From: Sepioteuthis lessoniana
Lineage: Eukaryota > Mollusca > Cephalopoda > Myopsida > Loliginidae
DNA length: 64,000 bases
Reading direction: 5' to 3'
Assembly: GCA_963585895.1 (NCBI GenBank)
Contig: CAUZXS010004341.1
Coordinates: 7,501 to 71,500 of the forward strand
A program made the translations under genes and the position numbers. The notes beneath the pieces were generated by a model. That model did not search any database and was not told where the DNA came from. It was given only the letters and a program-made list of their open reading frames with translations. This document shows positions 1 to 10,600 of the stretch, in pieces (position 1 is the stretch's first letter; each line of letters opens with the position of its first letter).

Positions 1-209
1 AAACCTTGACTGATGGTATAATGCGAACAGAGAATTCCTATTTATCTATACAGCTATCTATAGATAGATAGGCAAGCCATGTATACATAAAAAATTACTA
101 CACACTTCGTGTAGTATGATGGTTAGTGAGCTCGTCTATCTGACCATTGTAGGTGAATTTGATTGAGTGTTCCATACTAAATGACAACGTAGACGTGAAC
201 ATGTACGTG

Positions 210-262
210 TATCTCTGTCCCGCTCTCTCTCTCTCTATCTCTCTCTCTATATATATATATAT
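210..262. repeat. (TC)n-(TA)n microsatellite
   Basis: A run of TC dinucleotides passes directly into TA dinucleotides. The rest of bases 1-530 is AT-rich sequence in which I see no gene or recognised repeat. Confidence 0.9.
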
Positions 263-532
263 AAATCAAAATGAAATTAAGAAAAACAACAATTGGCCAT
301 ATTAAGATAATAAATTCATTTCCATCCTCTTAAAAAGCATTGATATTAACCAATGCTCTAAAAATTAACGGGACTACCTCAGTATTTTGAAAAAATTATT
401 TGCTCTGTAGATTTTATTTGCATTGAGCTCTTGATCGGGACGATTGAACTTTTGATATTCTACATTTAAAAATAAAATTGTCCTGCTTGAAATTGTTCCC
501 AACTCCGGACTAACTGGATTGATTACTGACTT

Positions 533-570
533 ATATATATATATATAGAGAGAGAGAGACAGAGAGAGTG

Positions 571-604
<34 letters not shown>

Positions 605-776
605 TGAAACTGATACGATGTGTGTACATAAAGCATTTTTAAAAATTTTTGTGTCTTTCTGTCTATCCGTCAGTCGATCTCAGTCTCAATCTCTGAATTT
701 CATTTTCTCGAGATATATATGCATGTATGTGTGTGTGCGCGTATATGTGTGTGTGCACGTATGTGTATGTGTGTGT

Positions 777-814
<38 letters not shown>

Positions 815-970
815 ACGTGCATATGTATATGTGTGTGTGTATGTGTGTGTGTGTGTGAAGAGAGTGGAGCAGTTACGGAGAGAAAACGATTCTGATATAA
901 TGAGAGTACATAAACAAATACACAAGCGTATTTTATTTATCTTTATGTCTCTGTCCATCTATCACCCCCC

Positions 971-1001
<31 letters not shown>

Positions 1002-1086
1002 GCACACACACAAGTGTATTGTATTATGTAAACTTGTATAATGATCTGTATGCCCGTCAGTAGATAGATAGATTGATAGATAGATT
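533..1086. repeat. Cluster of compound microsatellites (TA, GA, GACA, TG, CA, GATA)
   Basis: Successive short tracts: TA/GA/GACA at about 533-602, TG-rich with CACG interruptions at about 719-858, CT then CA at about 971-1012, and imperfect GATA at about 1059-1086. Open frames of up to 137 codons here consist only of dinucleotide-encoded residues and are not genes. Confidence 0.9.
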
Positions 1087-1655
1087 GGCCGTGTGTACAT
1101 AAATAAACAAGTTTATTTAATAAGAGAGAGAGGTGTATAATATCTACCTACCTACTCGTGAGAAAATGTGTATATTTGAAAACTCTTTTTCCAATTGGTA
1201 ACAACTGGAAAAAGTAAAAATATATAAAACCTATTCGTCAATCGGTGTATAAGTATATATAATGCATTAAAGAAATATGTATATGGTGAATATACAGAGA
1301 GTGTTCCAGGAACATGTAAAGACAAAGGTCACCATTTTTTACTGAGAATTTCTGTAAAGAATATTCAGCCCAATATACACGAGCAAGCGTGCACACACCT
1401 TTTCACAGATTAATAATTCAATGTAATTCATTCAATTAATCTTACTGACAAGGAAGGAGATTATACTGACAAAATAATTGTTTTTTTGTGAAATATGAAT
1501 AGCAGTATCATAATTTGATAACAGGCATATTGAAATACATTGAGTCTTATAAAGGAAACTAATATCACATGTGTTATAACACTGTATAACTAGATTGAAT
1601 TAAATAAGGATAAGATAAAGTTGAGCCAAATATCCAATTTTGAAAGGTCTACTTA
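1087..1655. other. AT-rich stretch without a gene
   Basis: I see no coding signal or identifiable mobile element. The only structure is a small hairpin near 1183-1213, with arms CTTTTTCCA and TGGAAAAAG. Confidence 0.5.
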
Positions 1656-1659
1656 AGAA

Positions 1660-1661
1660 AG

Positions 1662-1712
<51 letters not shown>
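1660..1712. repeat. (GATA)n-(GA)n microsatellite
   Basis: Five to six GATA units pass into about 15 GA units. Confidence 0.9.
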
Positions 1713-1715
<3 letters not shown>

Positions 1716-1752
1716 AAAGACTCACACACACATGCATATATATATATATAAT

Positions 1753-1915
1753 GTGAGAAAACTCAACCACGGTTAGATTGTCATTATAAATTTATTTCAG
1801 CGAAAAATATAATCTTCGTCTCTCTAGCGTGTATGTCATCTGAAGTGACGAAGATTATATTCTTCGCCGAAATAAATTTATAATGACAATTTAACCGTGG
1901 TTGAGTTTTCTTCCA
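1753..1915. mobile_element. Small foldback (MITE-like) element
   Basis: Two arms of roughly 70 bp, about 1753-1820 and 1846-1915, are near-perfect reverse complements around a spacer of about 25 bp. The outer ends read GAAAACTCAACCACGGTTA and its complement. The inner ends read AATCTTCGTC and GACGAAGATT. There is no coding capacity. A long inverted repeat with a tiny loop is typical of foldback elements or MITEs. No target duplication could be fixed because the left flank is a TA microsatellite. Confidence 0.75.
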
Positions 1916-2088
1916 CTTACATTGTATATGCTCTGTATGTGAGTTTTCTTATATAAACCTGAAAAGGAATATATAACAATAGCCATACATTGAGCACTCC
2001 TATAGATTTATATGAAATCCCTCATATATTCTAAATCCGAATAATCTACACCCAAACTCTTCGGACGCCAACTGAATATTACTGAACA

Positions 2089-2091
<3 letters not shown>

Positions 2092-2152
<61 letters not shown>

Positions 2153-2246
2153 GTGTGTGTGTGTGTCTATCAGTCTATCCATTCATATATTTATATATGG
2201 AAAGCGAGACAGACAGATGAACATATTTTAATAGATATGAATAGAC

Positions 2247-2290
<44 letters not shown>

Positions 2291-2422
2291 CGAGCTATAA
2301 AGTATTCCCTGTTTAAATACACAAAATATATCAACGTAAAGACTAATGTACCAATCAACTACTACTACTACTAATAATAATAATGATAATAATGATAATA
2401 ATATTAATAATAATAATAATAT
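2092..2422. repeat. (AT)n-(GT)n, (GATA)n and trinucleotide microsatellites
   Basis: AT then GT at about 2092-2167, GATA at about 2245-2289, and ACT passing into AAT/GAT trinucleotides at about 2360-2422. Confidence 0.9.
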
Positions 2423-2729
2423 GATTGCATCGAATAAACGTGAAAGGCTCAAAGTCGAAAACCACTTTTGTTCGCTGGAAATTTTTGCACATACCAACAA
2501 ACTGTCTGGAAATGATGATTAGAAAGCAAGGTAAAGACGAACATCAAAGAAAGACTAAAGTGTCGATGCGACTGGACGATAAGGAAGTGTCTTGAAAGAG
2601 ATATGCAGAGAGACAACCGTTTCCTTTTTTCTTTTTCTCCTACTTGAAGTGCAAAGGCAGTAAAAATGGCAGCAGCCGTGGTGATCATCGACTCTTACAA
2701 CGAGTAGAGCGGAGACTGATACAACTTCA

Positions 2730-2770
2730 AGAAGAAGAAGAAGAAGAAGAAGAAGAAGAAGAAGAAGAAA
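2730..2770. repeat. (GAA)n microsatellite
   Basis: About 13 GAA triplets on the plus strand, inside otherwise unrecognised sequence (2430-2900). Confidence 0.9.
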
Positions 2771-3105
2771 GATGGATGAACAAAAAAATTGGTGGGTAGA
2801 AGTGATAATGATACATTTGTAAATTGTTCCGGAGATGAGAAGACATGAATTAGGAAGAGAATTCACACAGTGATTGGCGAATTAGCTCGACATGACGTCA
2901 CTTAATGCAGTTGAGAAAGGAGGAGAGAGAGAGGGGAAAAATGGAGGAAAGGGATAGTGGGAGGCAAGAAATTTATCGAGGATTTCCCGAAGAAAAAAAA
3001 AAAATTCTTTAAGGAAAGCAATTAGAAAAAAGGAAGGGACAAAATAAAAAGATATAGCGAAAAAAGTATGGAAGAAAGATGTGATTTCCGGCATATCAAC
3101 CGTTG

Positions 3106-3303
3106 CTGGCAATTTAATGCCAAAGCTATCTTTCTAGAAGAACTGTAGTGGTACAATTTAAACCTTAGCTGGGAGGATAAGGGGGTTCATACTTTTCCGA
3201 AGGGTATTTGTTGGAATGTGAACGTAATAGCGCGACTAGAGTTCGAACTGGTTTACTGCAATTCCGCTGCCCATCGCTTTAACCATTATACCACGAGGAG
3301 ACT
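3106..3303 (-). mobile_element. SINE-B copy
   Basis: On the minus strand it begins with a tRNA-like head containing GTGGTATAATGGTTA (A-box-like) and CAGTTCGAACTC (B-box-like). It then has the SINE-B body (CGCGCTATTACGTTCAC) and ends near the GGCATTAAAT tail. It interrupts the purine-rich tract. Confidence 0.75.
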
Positions 3304-3432
3304 CCCTAGAAGGAATGGGAAAAACTTTAGAAAAAAAAGTGTTAATAGGGGGGAGGCTCTTTGGAGAAATAATTGTGAAAAGGATAGATAGAAAAGAAAG
3401 AGAACAATAAAAGAATATAACAGAAAAAGACA

Positions 3433-3499
<67 letters not shown>

Positions 3500-3502
<3 letters not shown>

Positions 3503-3830
3503 GAGATTGAAAGACGGAGAAGAAGAGGAGAAAGAGAAGAAAAGGTAAAAAGAAAAGAACACAAATGAGAAAGAAAGAAAGATAAGAGTGAAAGACAAAG
3601 AAGAGGAGAAAGAGAAGAAAAGGTAAAAAAAAAAGAACACAAATGAGAAAGAAAGAAAGATAAGAGTGAAAGACAAAGAAGAGGAGAAAGAGAAGAAAAG
3701 GTAAAAAGAAAAGAACACAAATGAGAAAGAAAGAAAGATAAGAGTGAAAGACAAAGAAGAGGAGAAAGAGAAGAAAAGGTAAAAAAAAAAAAGAACACAA
3801 ATGAGAAAGAAAGAAAGAAAGAAAAACGAT
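3500..3830 (+). repeat. 78-bp purine minisatellite
   Basis: The landmark AAGAAAAGGTAAAAA recurs with AGGT at 3543, 3621, 3699 and 3777, an exact 78-bp spacing. The units differ at only a few positions, mainly in A-run length. There are four units, each with a GAAAGAAAGAAAGATAAGAG block. Confidence 0.9.
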
Positions 3831-4507
3831 AAGAGTTTAAGACGAAGAAGAAAAGGAGAAAGAGAAGAAAAGAAAAAGAAAAAGAAAGATTACAAATGAG
3901 GGAAAAGAAAGAATAAGTTAAAAAGAAAAAAAAGAAAGATAATAGGTAAAGAGAGGCTTGCTGAAACGAAAGAAACGAACAGAAACAGGTAGAAACAAAA
4001 AGAAGAAAATAGGAACAAAAGACAAAAAAAAAAAGAATTTACTAAAAATGAAAACTAAAGCTAAAGACAACAGTAAAATGAATGAGAAAATGAAAGAAAT
4101 TAATAAAGAATAAAGAAAGAGAATTGGAAAGAAAGATTTAAAAAAACTGATAATTTAATGTGTGAGAAAAAGAGCAGAAAATGAGGGTTAAATGATCGAG
4201 AGGAAGTGAAAAAAAGAGAAGAAAGGAAGAAATATACAAAGAAGAAAAGACATATATAGAAAGGGAAAATAATATAGAAAAAGAAAAAAAAATAAACAAG
4301 AAAAAAAGCAAAAATTTTGGGAGAAAAAATACCACAAAAAACAAAAAAAAAGAAGATATTAATATAAATGAACTAAGGTCAACAATAAAAAGAAAGAGAA
4401 AACGAAAGAAATTAAAAAAACAGATAAACAATGCGAAAGAAAAATTAAAGCAAGAAAAGGAGAGAGAAAAGAGTGAGAATAAAAGAAAAGGAAATAAGAC
4501 TACTGCA

Positions 4508-4559
<52 letters not shown>

Positions 4560-4971
4560 AGAAGAAAGAAAGAAAGAAAGTTGAAACGAAAAAGAGAAGA
4601 GAATAAAAAGGAGACGAAAAGCGAAAAGAAAGAAGCAATAAAAGAAAGAAATGAAGAAGAAATGAGAAGCGAATGAAATGAAAATGGGAAAGAAAGAAAG
4701 AAACAAACAAACAAATAAACAAACAAAAAAGAAAAAGAAATAAACAAAAAAGAGGGTAATAATAGAACAAGAAAAGAGGAGAAAAAAAAGACGAAAAGAA
4801 ATTTCAAAAAAAAAAAAAAAAAGAAAAAGCGAATAATAAAAAGAAAAGAAAATGCAAGAAAGAAAATCTCCAACTTAAAAAGAAAAAAAAGAAAGAAAAA
4901 ATATCGGAAAACAGAAAAAGAAAAATTGCATCTTTTTTCCCTCTTTGCACTCAAATTCATTTAATTTTAAT

Positions 4972-5000
4972 TCTTTTTTTTTTTTTTTTTTTTTTTTTTT
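4972..5000. repeat. Poly-T run
   Basis: A run of about 27 T residues just downstream of the purine-rich tract. It might be the poly-A tail of a minus-strand retrocopy, but no body was identified. Confidence 0.8.
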
Positions 5001-5228
5001 GAGTCTTTTGGTTCAAGTCAACAAAGAAAATTTACACTTAAACGAATAAAAGAAACGAAAAAGGAAATATTTTTGACATGTAACGAAGGAATAAAGATAA
5101 CAAAAAGAAAACTCCACAGTTCACACGGGTTGAGGCGGGCGGATTTTAAAAAGTCCTAAACTCTGGCAATAATAAAATTTGAAATTTGGAAATTCCAGTT
5201 AAACATAAGCAACTACGACGTGCATGTA

Positions 5229-5374
<146 letters not shown>

Positions 5375-5414
5375 TTTTTATGTCTACGTGTAAACGCTTT
5401 ATTGTCCATACAGA

Positions 5415-5680
5415 GGTAAAGTTGGCGACTTTAGTCGAGGGTAACCCGAAGGCTCCCTTTTCAATAACTACTACACTAAGGTGTAGAGGAGGATGCTTCT
5501 CCATTCCGTAAAATGCTCTGCTTTGCCCTTAAACCTTACCTTATTATACTGAGTGTTAAGCAAGGCGGCATCAAGTACCATTTTGGGGTCTTTGGTATGA
5601 CTCGACCTAGGATTGAACCCCGGTCTCACGGACTATTAGCGGACACTTTACTCATTAGACTAATGGCCAATGAGTAGGCC
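5415..5680 (-). mobile_element. SINE-A copy
   Basis: The minus strand carries a tRNA-like head (GGCCATTAGTCTAATGAG, then GGGGTTCAATCC as B box), the diagnostic GTCGAGTCATACCAAAGAC, and a body ending CCCTCGACT...CGCCAACTTTAC. It lies next to the long AT microsatellite. Tail-proximal sequence is well kept. Confidence 0.85.
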
Positions 5681-5689
5681 AACGATAAT

Positions 5690-6140
5690 AATTATTAAGA
5701 TAAAATTATTTTTTCGGAAAGAAAAAAGTTAAAATTTTATTTGTCAAGAAAAAAATAGATATTATCATTATCCGTAATGAAAGTCAGTCGTAATTTTCTT
5801 CTAAAGCAAAATAAAAATTTTTTTAAAAAACAACAGAATATTCCTTTTCTTATTGTCCCACAGCTAAAATACTGTAGAGTTTGGCAATGAAGAATTCTTA
5901 ATATCATCCGTTCTGATTGTATAATGTTCAACAAGAAAAAATAAAAACCAAATATTTTTGATTTAGAAGAAAAGTAAGTTTAAGTAAAAGAAACTGACGA
6001 TTCTCTACCTCTATCTACCTGTCTCTCTCTATATATATATTCATATATATATACATATGTCTACAGAATCAGAAAAAAATCTACCAAGGTTTCACTTAAC
6101 CAGATCATCAGGGCGATTCTAACTAAAGAAGAGTTGGACC
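5690..6140. other. AT-rich stretch with a fragment of the long foldback family
   Basis: No gene is visible. Around 5880-5960 the sequence AATATCATCCGTTCTGATTG followed by TATAATGTTCAACAAGAAAA resembles the arms of the foldback element at 6.9-7.43 kb and sites near 31.45 and 62.15 kb. Confidence 0.5.
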
Positions 6141-6165
6141 AAAACTATATTTTATTGAATAAAAG

Positions 6166-6198
<33 letters not shown>

Positions 6199-6201
<3 letters not shown>

Positions 6202-6475
6202 CATATGCAGGATGCGACATAAGGTCAGTTTTAAGCAGAGTTTTACAGGTTTAAACTCCGAGTTTTCCTTCTCCAAAGCTGGTTGCCATAGTAAGATGAA
6301 AGATAATAGTCTGCCCTACTATTTACCTATAGTTGGAGGGGGAATAATTTGATTTATACCTTTTCCAATGTTATTTGCGCAATGTAATATGCAAACAACC
6401 TACTCCAGGATTTGAACTCGTATCGTCGTGTCCATATCCTAAGACGGTAACAATTACACCACGAACCCCTCCATT
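6199..6475 (-). mobile_element. SINE-C copy
   Basis: The minus strand reads tRNA-like head (GTGGTGTAATTGTTACCG; B-box-like GAGTTCAAATCCTGG), a middle with CTATAGGTAAATAGTAGGGC, and an end with ACCTTATGTCGCATCCTGC. It is flanked by a (TA)n tract on the tail side. Confidence 0.8.
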
Positions 6476-6516
6476 CACACAAACTCACATATGCAGATTT
6501 ACATCGACAAGAATGA

Positions 6517-6546
<30 letters not shown>

Positions 6547-6547
<1 letters not shown>

Positions 6548-6757
6548 GTTTAGAATGGTTTCTTTATTTAATGGTATATCAACCTTCGTGGGTTATTTAA
6601 TACTAAAACCATCCTTGTAGAACAGTCGTAGTATTATTCAACCCATAGATTGGATAGGGCACTTCATGAAGTAAATCTAATAGCGCAGCAGGAGTTCGAA
6701 CTCTCTTACTATGACGTCACAGTCCAGCAGGTTAGTCACGACGCCACGGGAACTCCC
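6547..6757 (-). mobile_element. SINE-B copy
   Basis: Plus-strand text TTTAATGGTATATCAACC and GGGTTATTTAATACTAAAAC is the reverse complement of the SINE-B tail. The tRNA-like head lies at about 6690-6757 (GAGTTCGAACT in plus orientation). A (GT)n run adjoins the tail. Confidence 0.75.
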
Positions 6758-6902
6758 CACTGTGTGTATGCATGTGTGTGTTTGCTTTTTGTGTTTATGC
6801 ATTATTGCTCATAAATAAATATTACCTTATCAACTTTTTGAATAAAACCTCTTATAAATCTAAGACCAAGATTTTCCTATTACTGCTAAAATATAATAAA
6901 AT

Positions 6903-7424
6903 CAAAACGAATATTATTAGATATCATCTAATACCAAACTCTACAAAACTGAGACTAAAATCAAAAATGAAATAGCCAAAATATATTCTTGGACGACCTT
7001 ATTTTCATATTTTGTATTAGGGTTTAAATATTGTGGAGTTTGGTAATAAATAAATCTTAATAATGCCCGTAATTATTGTATAATGTTAGGGAATAAACAA
7101 CAAAATGCTAGTATCTATAATTTAAAAGAAAAAATATATATTGTCACCTGTTAGTACGTACGCCTGACCATTTTTAATCTAACTTTTTACAACTTAATTT
7201 TCTTCTAAATTATAGATACTAGCATTTTGTTGTTTATTCTCTAACATTATACAATCATTACGGGCATTATTAAGATTTATTTATTACCAAACTCCACAAT
7301 TTTTAAATCCTAATACAAAATATGAAAATGAGGTCGTCCAAGAATATATTTTGGCTATTTCATTTTTGATTTTAGTCTCAGTTTTGTAGAGTTTGGTATT
7401 AGATGATATCTAATAATATCCGTT

Positions 7425-7426
<2 letters not shown>
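6903..7426. mobile_element. Long foldback element (about 524 bp)
   Basis: The left arm (about 6903-7130) and right arm (about 7195-7426) are near-perfect reverse complements separated by about 60 bp. The outer termini read AAACGAATATTATTAGATAT on the left and the complement of AAACGGATATTATTAGATAT on the right. Each arm includes TTGTATAATGTTAGGGAATA or its complement. There is no coding capacity, and a (TA)n tract follows directly. Confidence 0.85.

Positions 7427-7498
<72 letters not shown>
7427..7498. repeat. (TA)n microsatellite
   Basis: About 35 TA units lie between the foldback element and the next SINE-A. Confidence 0.95.
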
Positions 7499-7500
<2 letters not shown>

Positions 7501-7750
7501 CATTATGGTTAGAGTGTTCGCCACTGGTCCGGAAGACCGGAGTTCAATTTCAGGTCTAGTCATACCAAAGATTTTTAAAAATGCTATTGATAACTTCTTG
7601 CTTAACCCTCAGCATTATAAGGTACCGATCAAGGGTAAGTGGATCAATCCAGGGAAATGAGTAGTGCCTTTCCCTTCAACTCGGTGTATTAGCTTTTGAA
7701 AAGGGAGCTTTCAGGTCACCTCCGACTACGGTCGGCTAACTTACTAACTA
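7498..7750 (+). mobile_element. SINE-A copy
   Basis: The tRNA-like head is truncated or diverged, with a B-box-like GAGTTCAATTTCAGG. It is followed by TAGTCATACCAAAGA, the SINE-A body and the end CGACTACGGTCGGCTAACTT. Confidence 0.8.
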
Positions 7751-7989
7751 TAAAGCCCAATTACATGCACACGCAAAAAGACAAAGGTCTTATAGCTGAA
7801 AAACACATCTATGTATGAGGACAAATACATTCTAATAACGACCAAATGCATTTGAAAATATGTGTGTATCAATAAGTGTACGTACATATATGCGTTTATG
7901 CACACGCACACAGAGAATATATAGACACACAAACACACACATATATATACATACATATATATTTATATACAAACACAGAAAAAAAAATC

Positions 7990-8345
7990 ATACTTATACA
8001 TAGACTTGAGGTTAAAAAATATGAGAAAAACGACAACCAAAAAACTCGTTAACAAAACAACCAAAGATTTTTCACGGACAATTAAATCCAATTGGACAAT
8101 TACAGACACAATACTTGAATTAAACAAAATCAAAACAACCTATCAAAACAAGTTTTTACAAAAAAAAAAAAAGCTTAACACTCGGCCAAAAATTCAAACG
8201 CCTTGGGAGGACTGAAATGTCCGAAACACGTGTCGCTCAAGTAAATGGAATTATAATAAATAAATAGTTTAATAAATAAACCTAAGTACCAAATTGAAAT
8301 TATTTGTGGACCTATTCATTTTGAAATATCTACTTTTCTCTCGTG
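7990..8345 (+). mobile_element. Retroelement 3' end with hammerhead-like motif, possibly Penelope-like
   Basis: An A-rich coding-like stretch (69 codons, 8006-8215, rich in Lys, Thr and Asn) leads into GGACTGAAATGTCC followed directly by GAAACACGTGTCGC (about 8209-8236), then AT-rich sequence. GAAA, a CACGTG palindrome and UC resemble the GAAA / stem III / cleavage-site part of a type I hammerhead, as found in Penelope-like elements. The CUGAUGA part is degenerate here (CUGAAA). The 69-codon frame may be a C-terminal remnant of the element's protein. I do not recognise it. Confidence 0.4.
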
Positions 8346-8903
8346 GGACCAACGGCAATCTTTATATATATATATATATATATAATTTTAGGTAAAGTAA
8401 ACGTAACGAAAGTGCTTTTGGAAATTGTTTTAAACGAATGGGTGAGATGATATATAGGATATTTAGCAAATAAAATGACGCTATTTTGAAGGTAAAAGAA
8501 GAAAATGAAAAAGCTAAAAAAAAAAAAAAAGAGGAAAAGAAGAGGTAAAAGTTAAAAGCTGTTACAGCAAAGATTGAAAACAACTGCGTAAGTTGGGAGA
8601 TGTAAAAGCTGAAATCGTTAAGATTAGACGAAATGCCTTTGCTTTCCCTCACAGAAACTGAGCAGGAATACCAAAACGGACACACAAACACAGATGAGAG
8701 AGGCGTGTGTCTGCGTTGAGATTTGCTATTCATACAGTCTTAGTTTCTTCTTGGTACCCCATCACTAACATTACACCGCCTCACTCATTTCAGTCCAAAA
8801 GCTACTCGACGCTATTTACCGGACTTTTTTTTTAAAATTATTCATAGTCTTTCCTCTCAATTTCTTTCTACTTCTCTTTCATTCTCTTCTTTCTTTTTTC
8901 CTT

Positions 8904-8905
<2 letters not shown>
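8346..8905. other. Stretch without a recognised gene
   Basis: A short (TA)n run near 8362-8384, an A-run near 8518-8530 and a T/C-rich end. A 123-codon minus-strand open frame (8362-8733) runs into the TA repeat and has no recognisable domain. Confidence 0.4.
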
Positions 8906-8945
<40 letters not shown>

Positions 8946-9162
8946 CCGTCTCTTTATCTATCTATCTCTGTCTCTCTCTCTCTATATATATATATATATA
9001 AGTATATTCTATTCTCTCTATCTATATATATATATACTCGATTCTCTCTCTCTCTCTCTCGCACTAACTATCTATCTGTATATATATGAATATATATATA
9101 TATATATATATATATACGACTCTCTCTCTCTCCACATATATATACATATATGTTCGATTCTC

Positions 9163-9196
<34 letters not shown>

Positions 9197-9292
9197 GCAC
9201 TAACTATCTATCTGTATATATATGAATATATATATATATATATATACGACTCTCTCTCTCTCTCTCTCCACATATATATACATATATGTTCG

Positions 9293-9345
<53 letters not shown>
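8906..9345. repeat. Compound (TC)n/(TA)n array with internal 136-bp duplication
   Basis: TC and TA runs alternate. A unit beginning GCACTAACTATCTATCTG occurs at 9061 and again at 9197, each followed by TATATATGAATATA, CGACTCTCTC and CATATATGTTCGATTCTC, which indicates a 136-bp tandem duplication. Confidence 0.85.
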
Positions 9346-9349
<4 letters not shown>

Positions 9350-9629
9350 TGTACACTCTTTTAATAAGTTTCTTTCTTATCAACTCTTACATCCTTTGTT
9401 TGTCTTTCAATGATTTTGTCAATTTCTTCCCGATTCCTCTCCCTGTTATCCCTCTGTCTGTCTGTCTGTCTCTCTCTCTCTTCGCTTTCTTTATCCCTCT
9501 CTTTGATTCATTCTTTCTTTTTCTCTCTTATTCTTTATCCTTTTTCTCTCCTTCTGGTTACTCTGTCCTTATTTTTCTTCTCTTCCCTTCACTTTTTCTT
9601 CTCGGCTTTGATTCTCTCTCCCTCCTCTC

Positions 9630-9665
<36 letters not shown>

Positions 9666-9825
9666 CGATTTATACTGACTTTTTTTTATCAACCTCTTCA
9701 CTCCTTCACTCATTATATTATATTTCTGAGATTTCTTCCTTTTTTCACTTTTTGTCGTGATTTCCTTTAAAGTCCATTCATTTTACCATTCCTTCAAATA
9801 TATAATGATATACATTCCCCCTCTG

Positions 9826-9866
<41 letters not shown>

Positions 9867-9890
9867 GTGTGTATTCATCCCTTTCTATAT
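9346..9890. repeat. Pyrimidine-rich tract with (TGTC)n and (TC)n runs
   Basis: Degenerate CTTT/TCTC sequence with two CTGTCTGTCTGTCTGTCTCTC blocks (near 9448 and 9620) and a (TC)n run at 9826-9863. Open frames are Ser/Leu-rich artefacts. Confidence 0.85.
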
Positions 9891-9979
9891 CCTGTCTGTC
9901 TAATACAGAAGTCCTAACACAAAGCTCGTTCTCAAACACGCAACAACGACCAATAACAATGCACAATAGCTAGTCTCTT

Positions 9980-10440
9980 CAGTAAGTGCTAGGCCCCGCC
10001 CATTTTGCATTCCTCCCTCCCTTTCTCATTGCCCTGTCCATCAATCAGTGCGGGCTTCGGCACGTCAATCATCTTTGATTGATGGCCGACCAGCATGTGT
10101 TTAATGTATTACATTGGCAGCGATGGCGAATAAAAGATTAGATGCACTCAACTGGGAATGCTAATAGCCCAAAATAAACTCTATTTACTGTGTGCTCGTT
10201 CGTTTGCTCAGCGCTAGCGGCAACACGAAAAGTAGTCAGCGGCTTTTACAGTCCGACCAAGCAGTGAGAGTAGTTGCGTTAGTCAGCACACTAGTTGGAA
10301 GAAGTGTGAGAGTTTAGCTGAGCTGTAAGTCGTGGCTCATTGCATAAAGACGAGGATCTATTTTGCAATTTAGCAAAAATGAGAAAGACCAATTTGAACT
10401 TGACTGATGTATCTAGTTATAACTCTCTATTAGGCGTTTC
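9980..10440. other. GC-richer block with a nested inverted repeat, no gene
   Basis: Microsatellite-free and richer in G+C than its surroundings. CCATCAATCA (10038-10047) and TGATTGATGG (10076-10085) are exact complements, with inner arms GTGC (10048-10051) and GCAC (10060-10063). No open frame of note was found. It could be a regulatory or transcribed non-coding segment, or an old element. Confidence 0.5.

Positions 10441-10441
<1 letters not shown>

Positions 10442-10487
<46 letters not shown>
10442..10487. repeat. (AT)n microsatellite
   Basis: About 22 uninterrupted AT units. Confidence 0.95.
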
Positions 10488-10489
<2 letters not shown>

Positions 10490-10600
10490 AACAGTGTTGG
10501 TTGTCACTAATTCACTTTGTGGGTTTGTGGCGAACCAAGTGCGTTATAATTTGGAGAGTGCTCAATATCTGTGATAGAGCTATTATATAATAATTATTAT
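10488..10600 (+). repeat. Dispersed repeat shared with 22,835-22,928
   Basis: It begins AACAGTGTTGGTTGTCACTA and contains AACCAAGTGC and GATAGAGCTATTATAT. A second copy with a few differences lies near 22,835, also directly after an (AT)n tract. There a mariner interrupts it at the TA of GAGCTATT. The full element boundaries are unknown. Confidence 0.7.

Larger units (their letters stand above)
2920..4925 (+). repeat. Two-kilobase purine-rich tract
   Basis: Apart from the SINE-B copy at about 3106-3303, the plus strand is almost entirely A and G, built from degenerate GAAA and AAAG units with pure (GAAA)n cores near 3430-3500 and 4508-4580. The minus strand therefore yields long Phe/Ser/Leu-rich open frames of up to 210 codons. 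These are composition artefacts. No transcription or translation signals were found. Confidence 0.85.

Noticed and set aside
618..1031. 137-codon open frame and its antisense frame
   Set aside because: Composed of (TG)n, (CA)n and (CT)n-encoded residues; no domain or start context.
3236..4960. Several long minus-strand Phe/Ser/Leu-rich frames (up to 210 codons), superficially like membrane proteins
   Set aside because: Produced by the purine-rich tract; three overlapping frames are open at once, which shows composition rather than coding.
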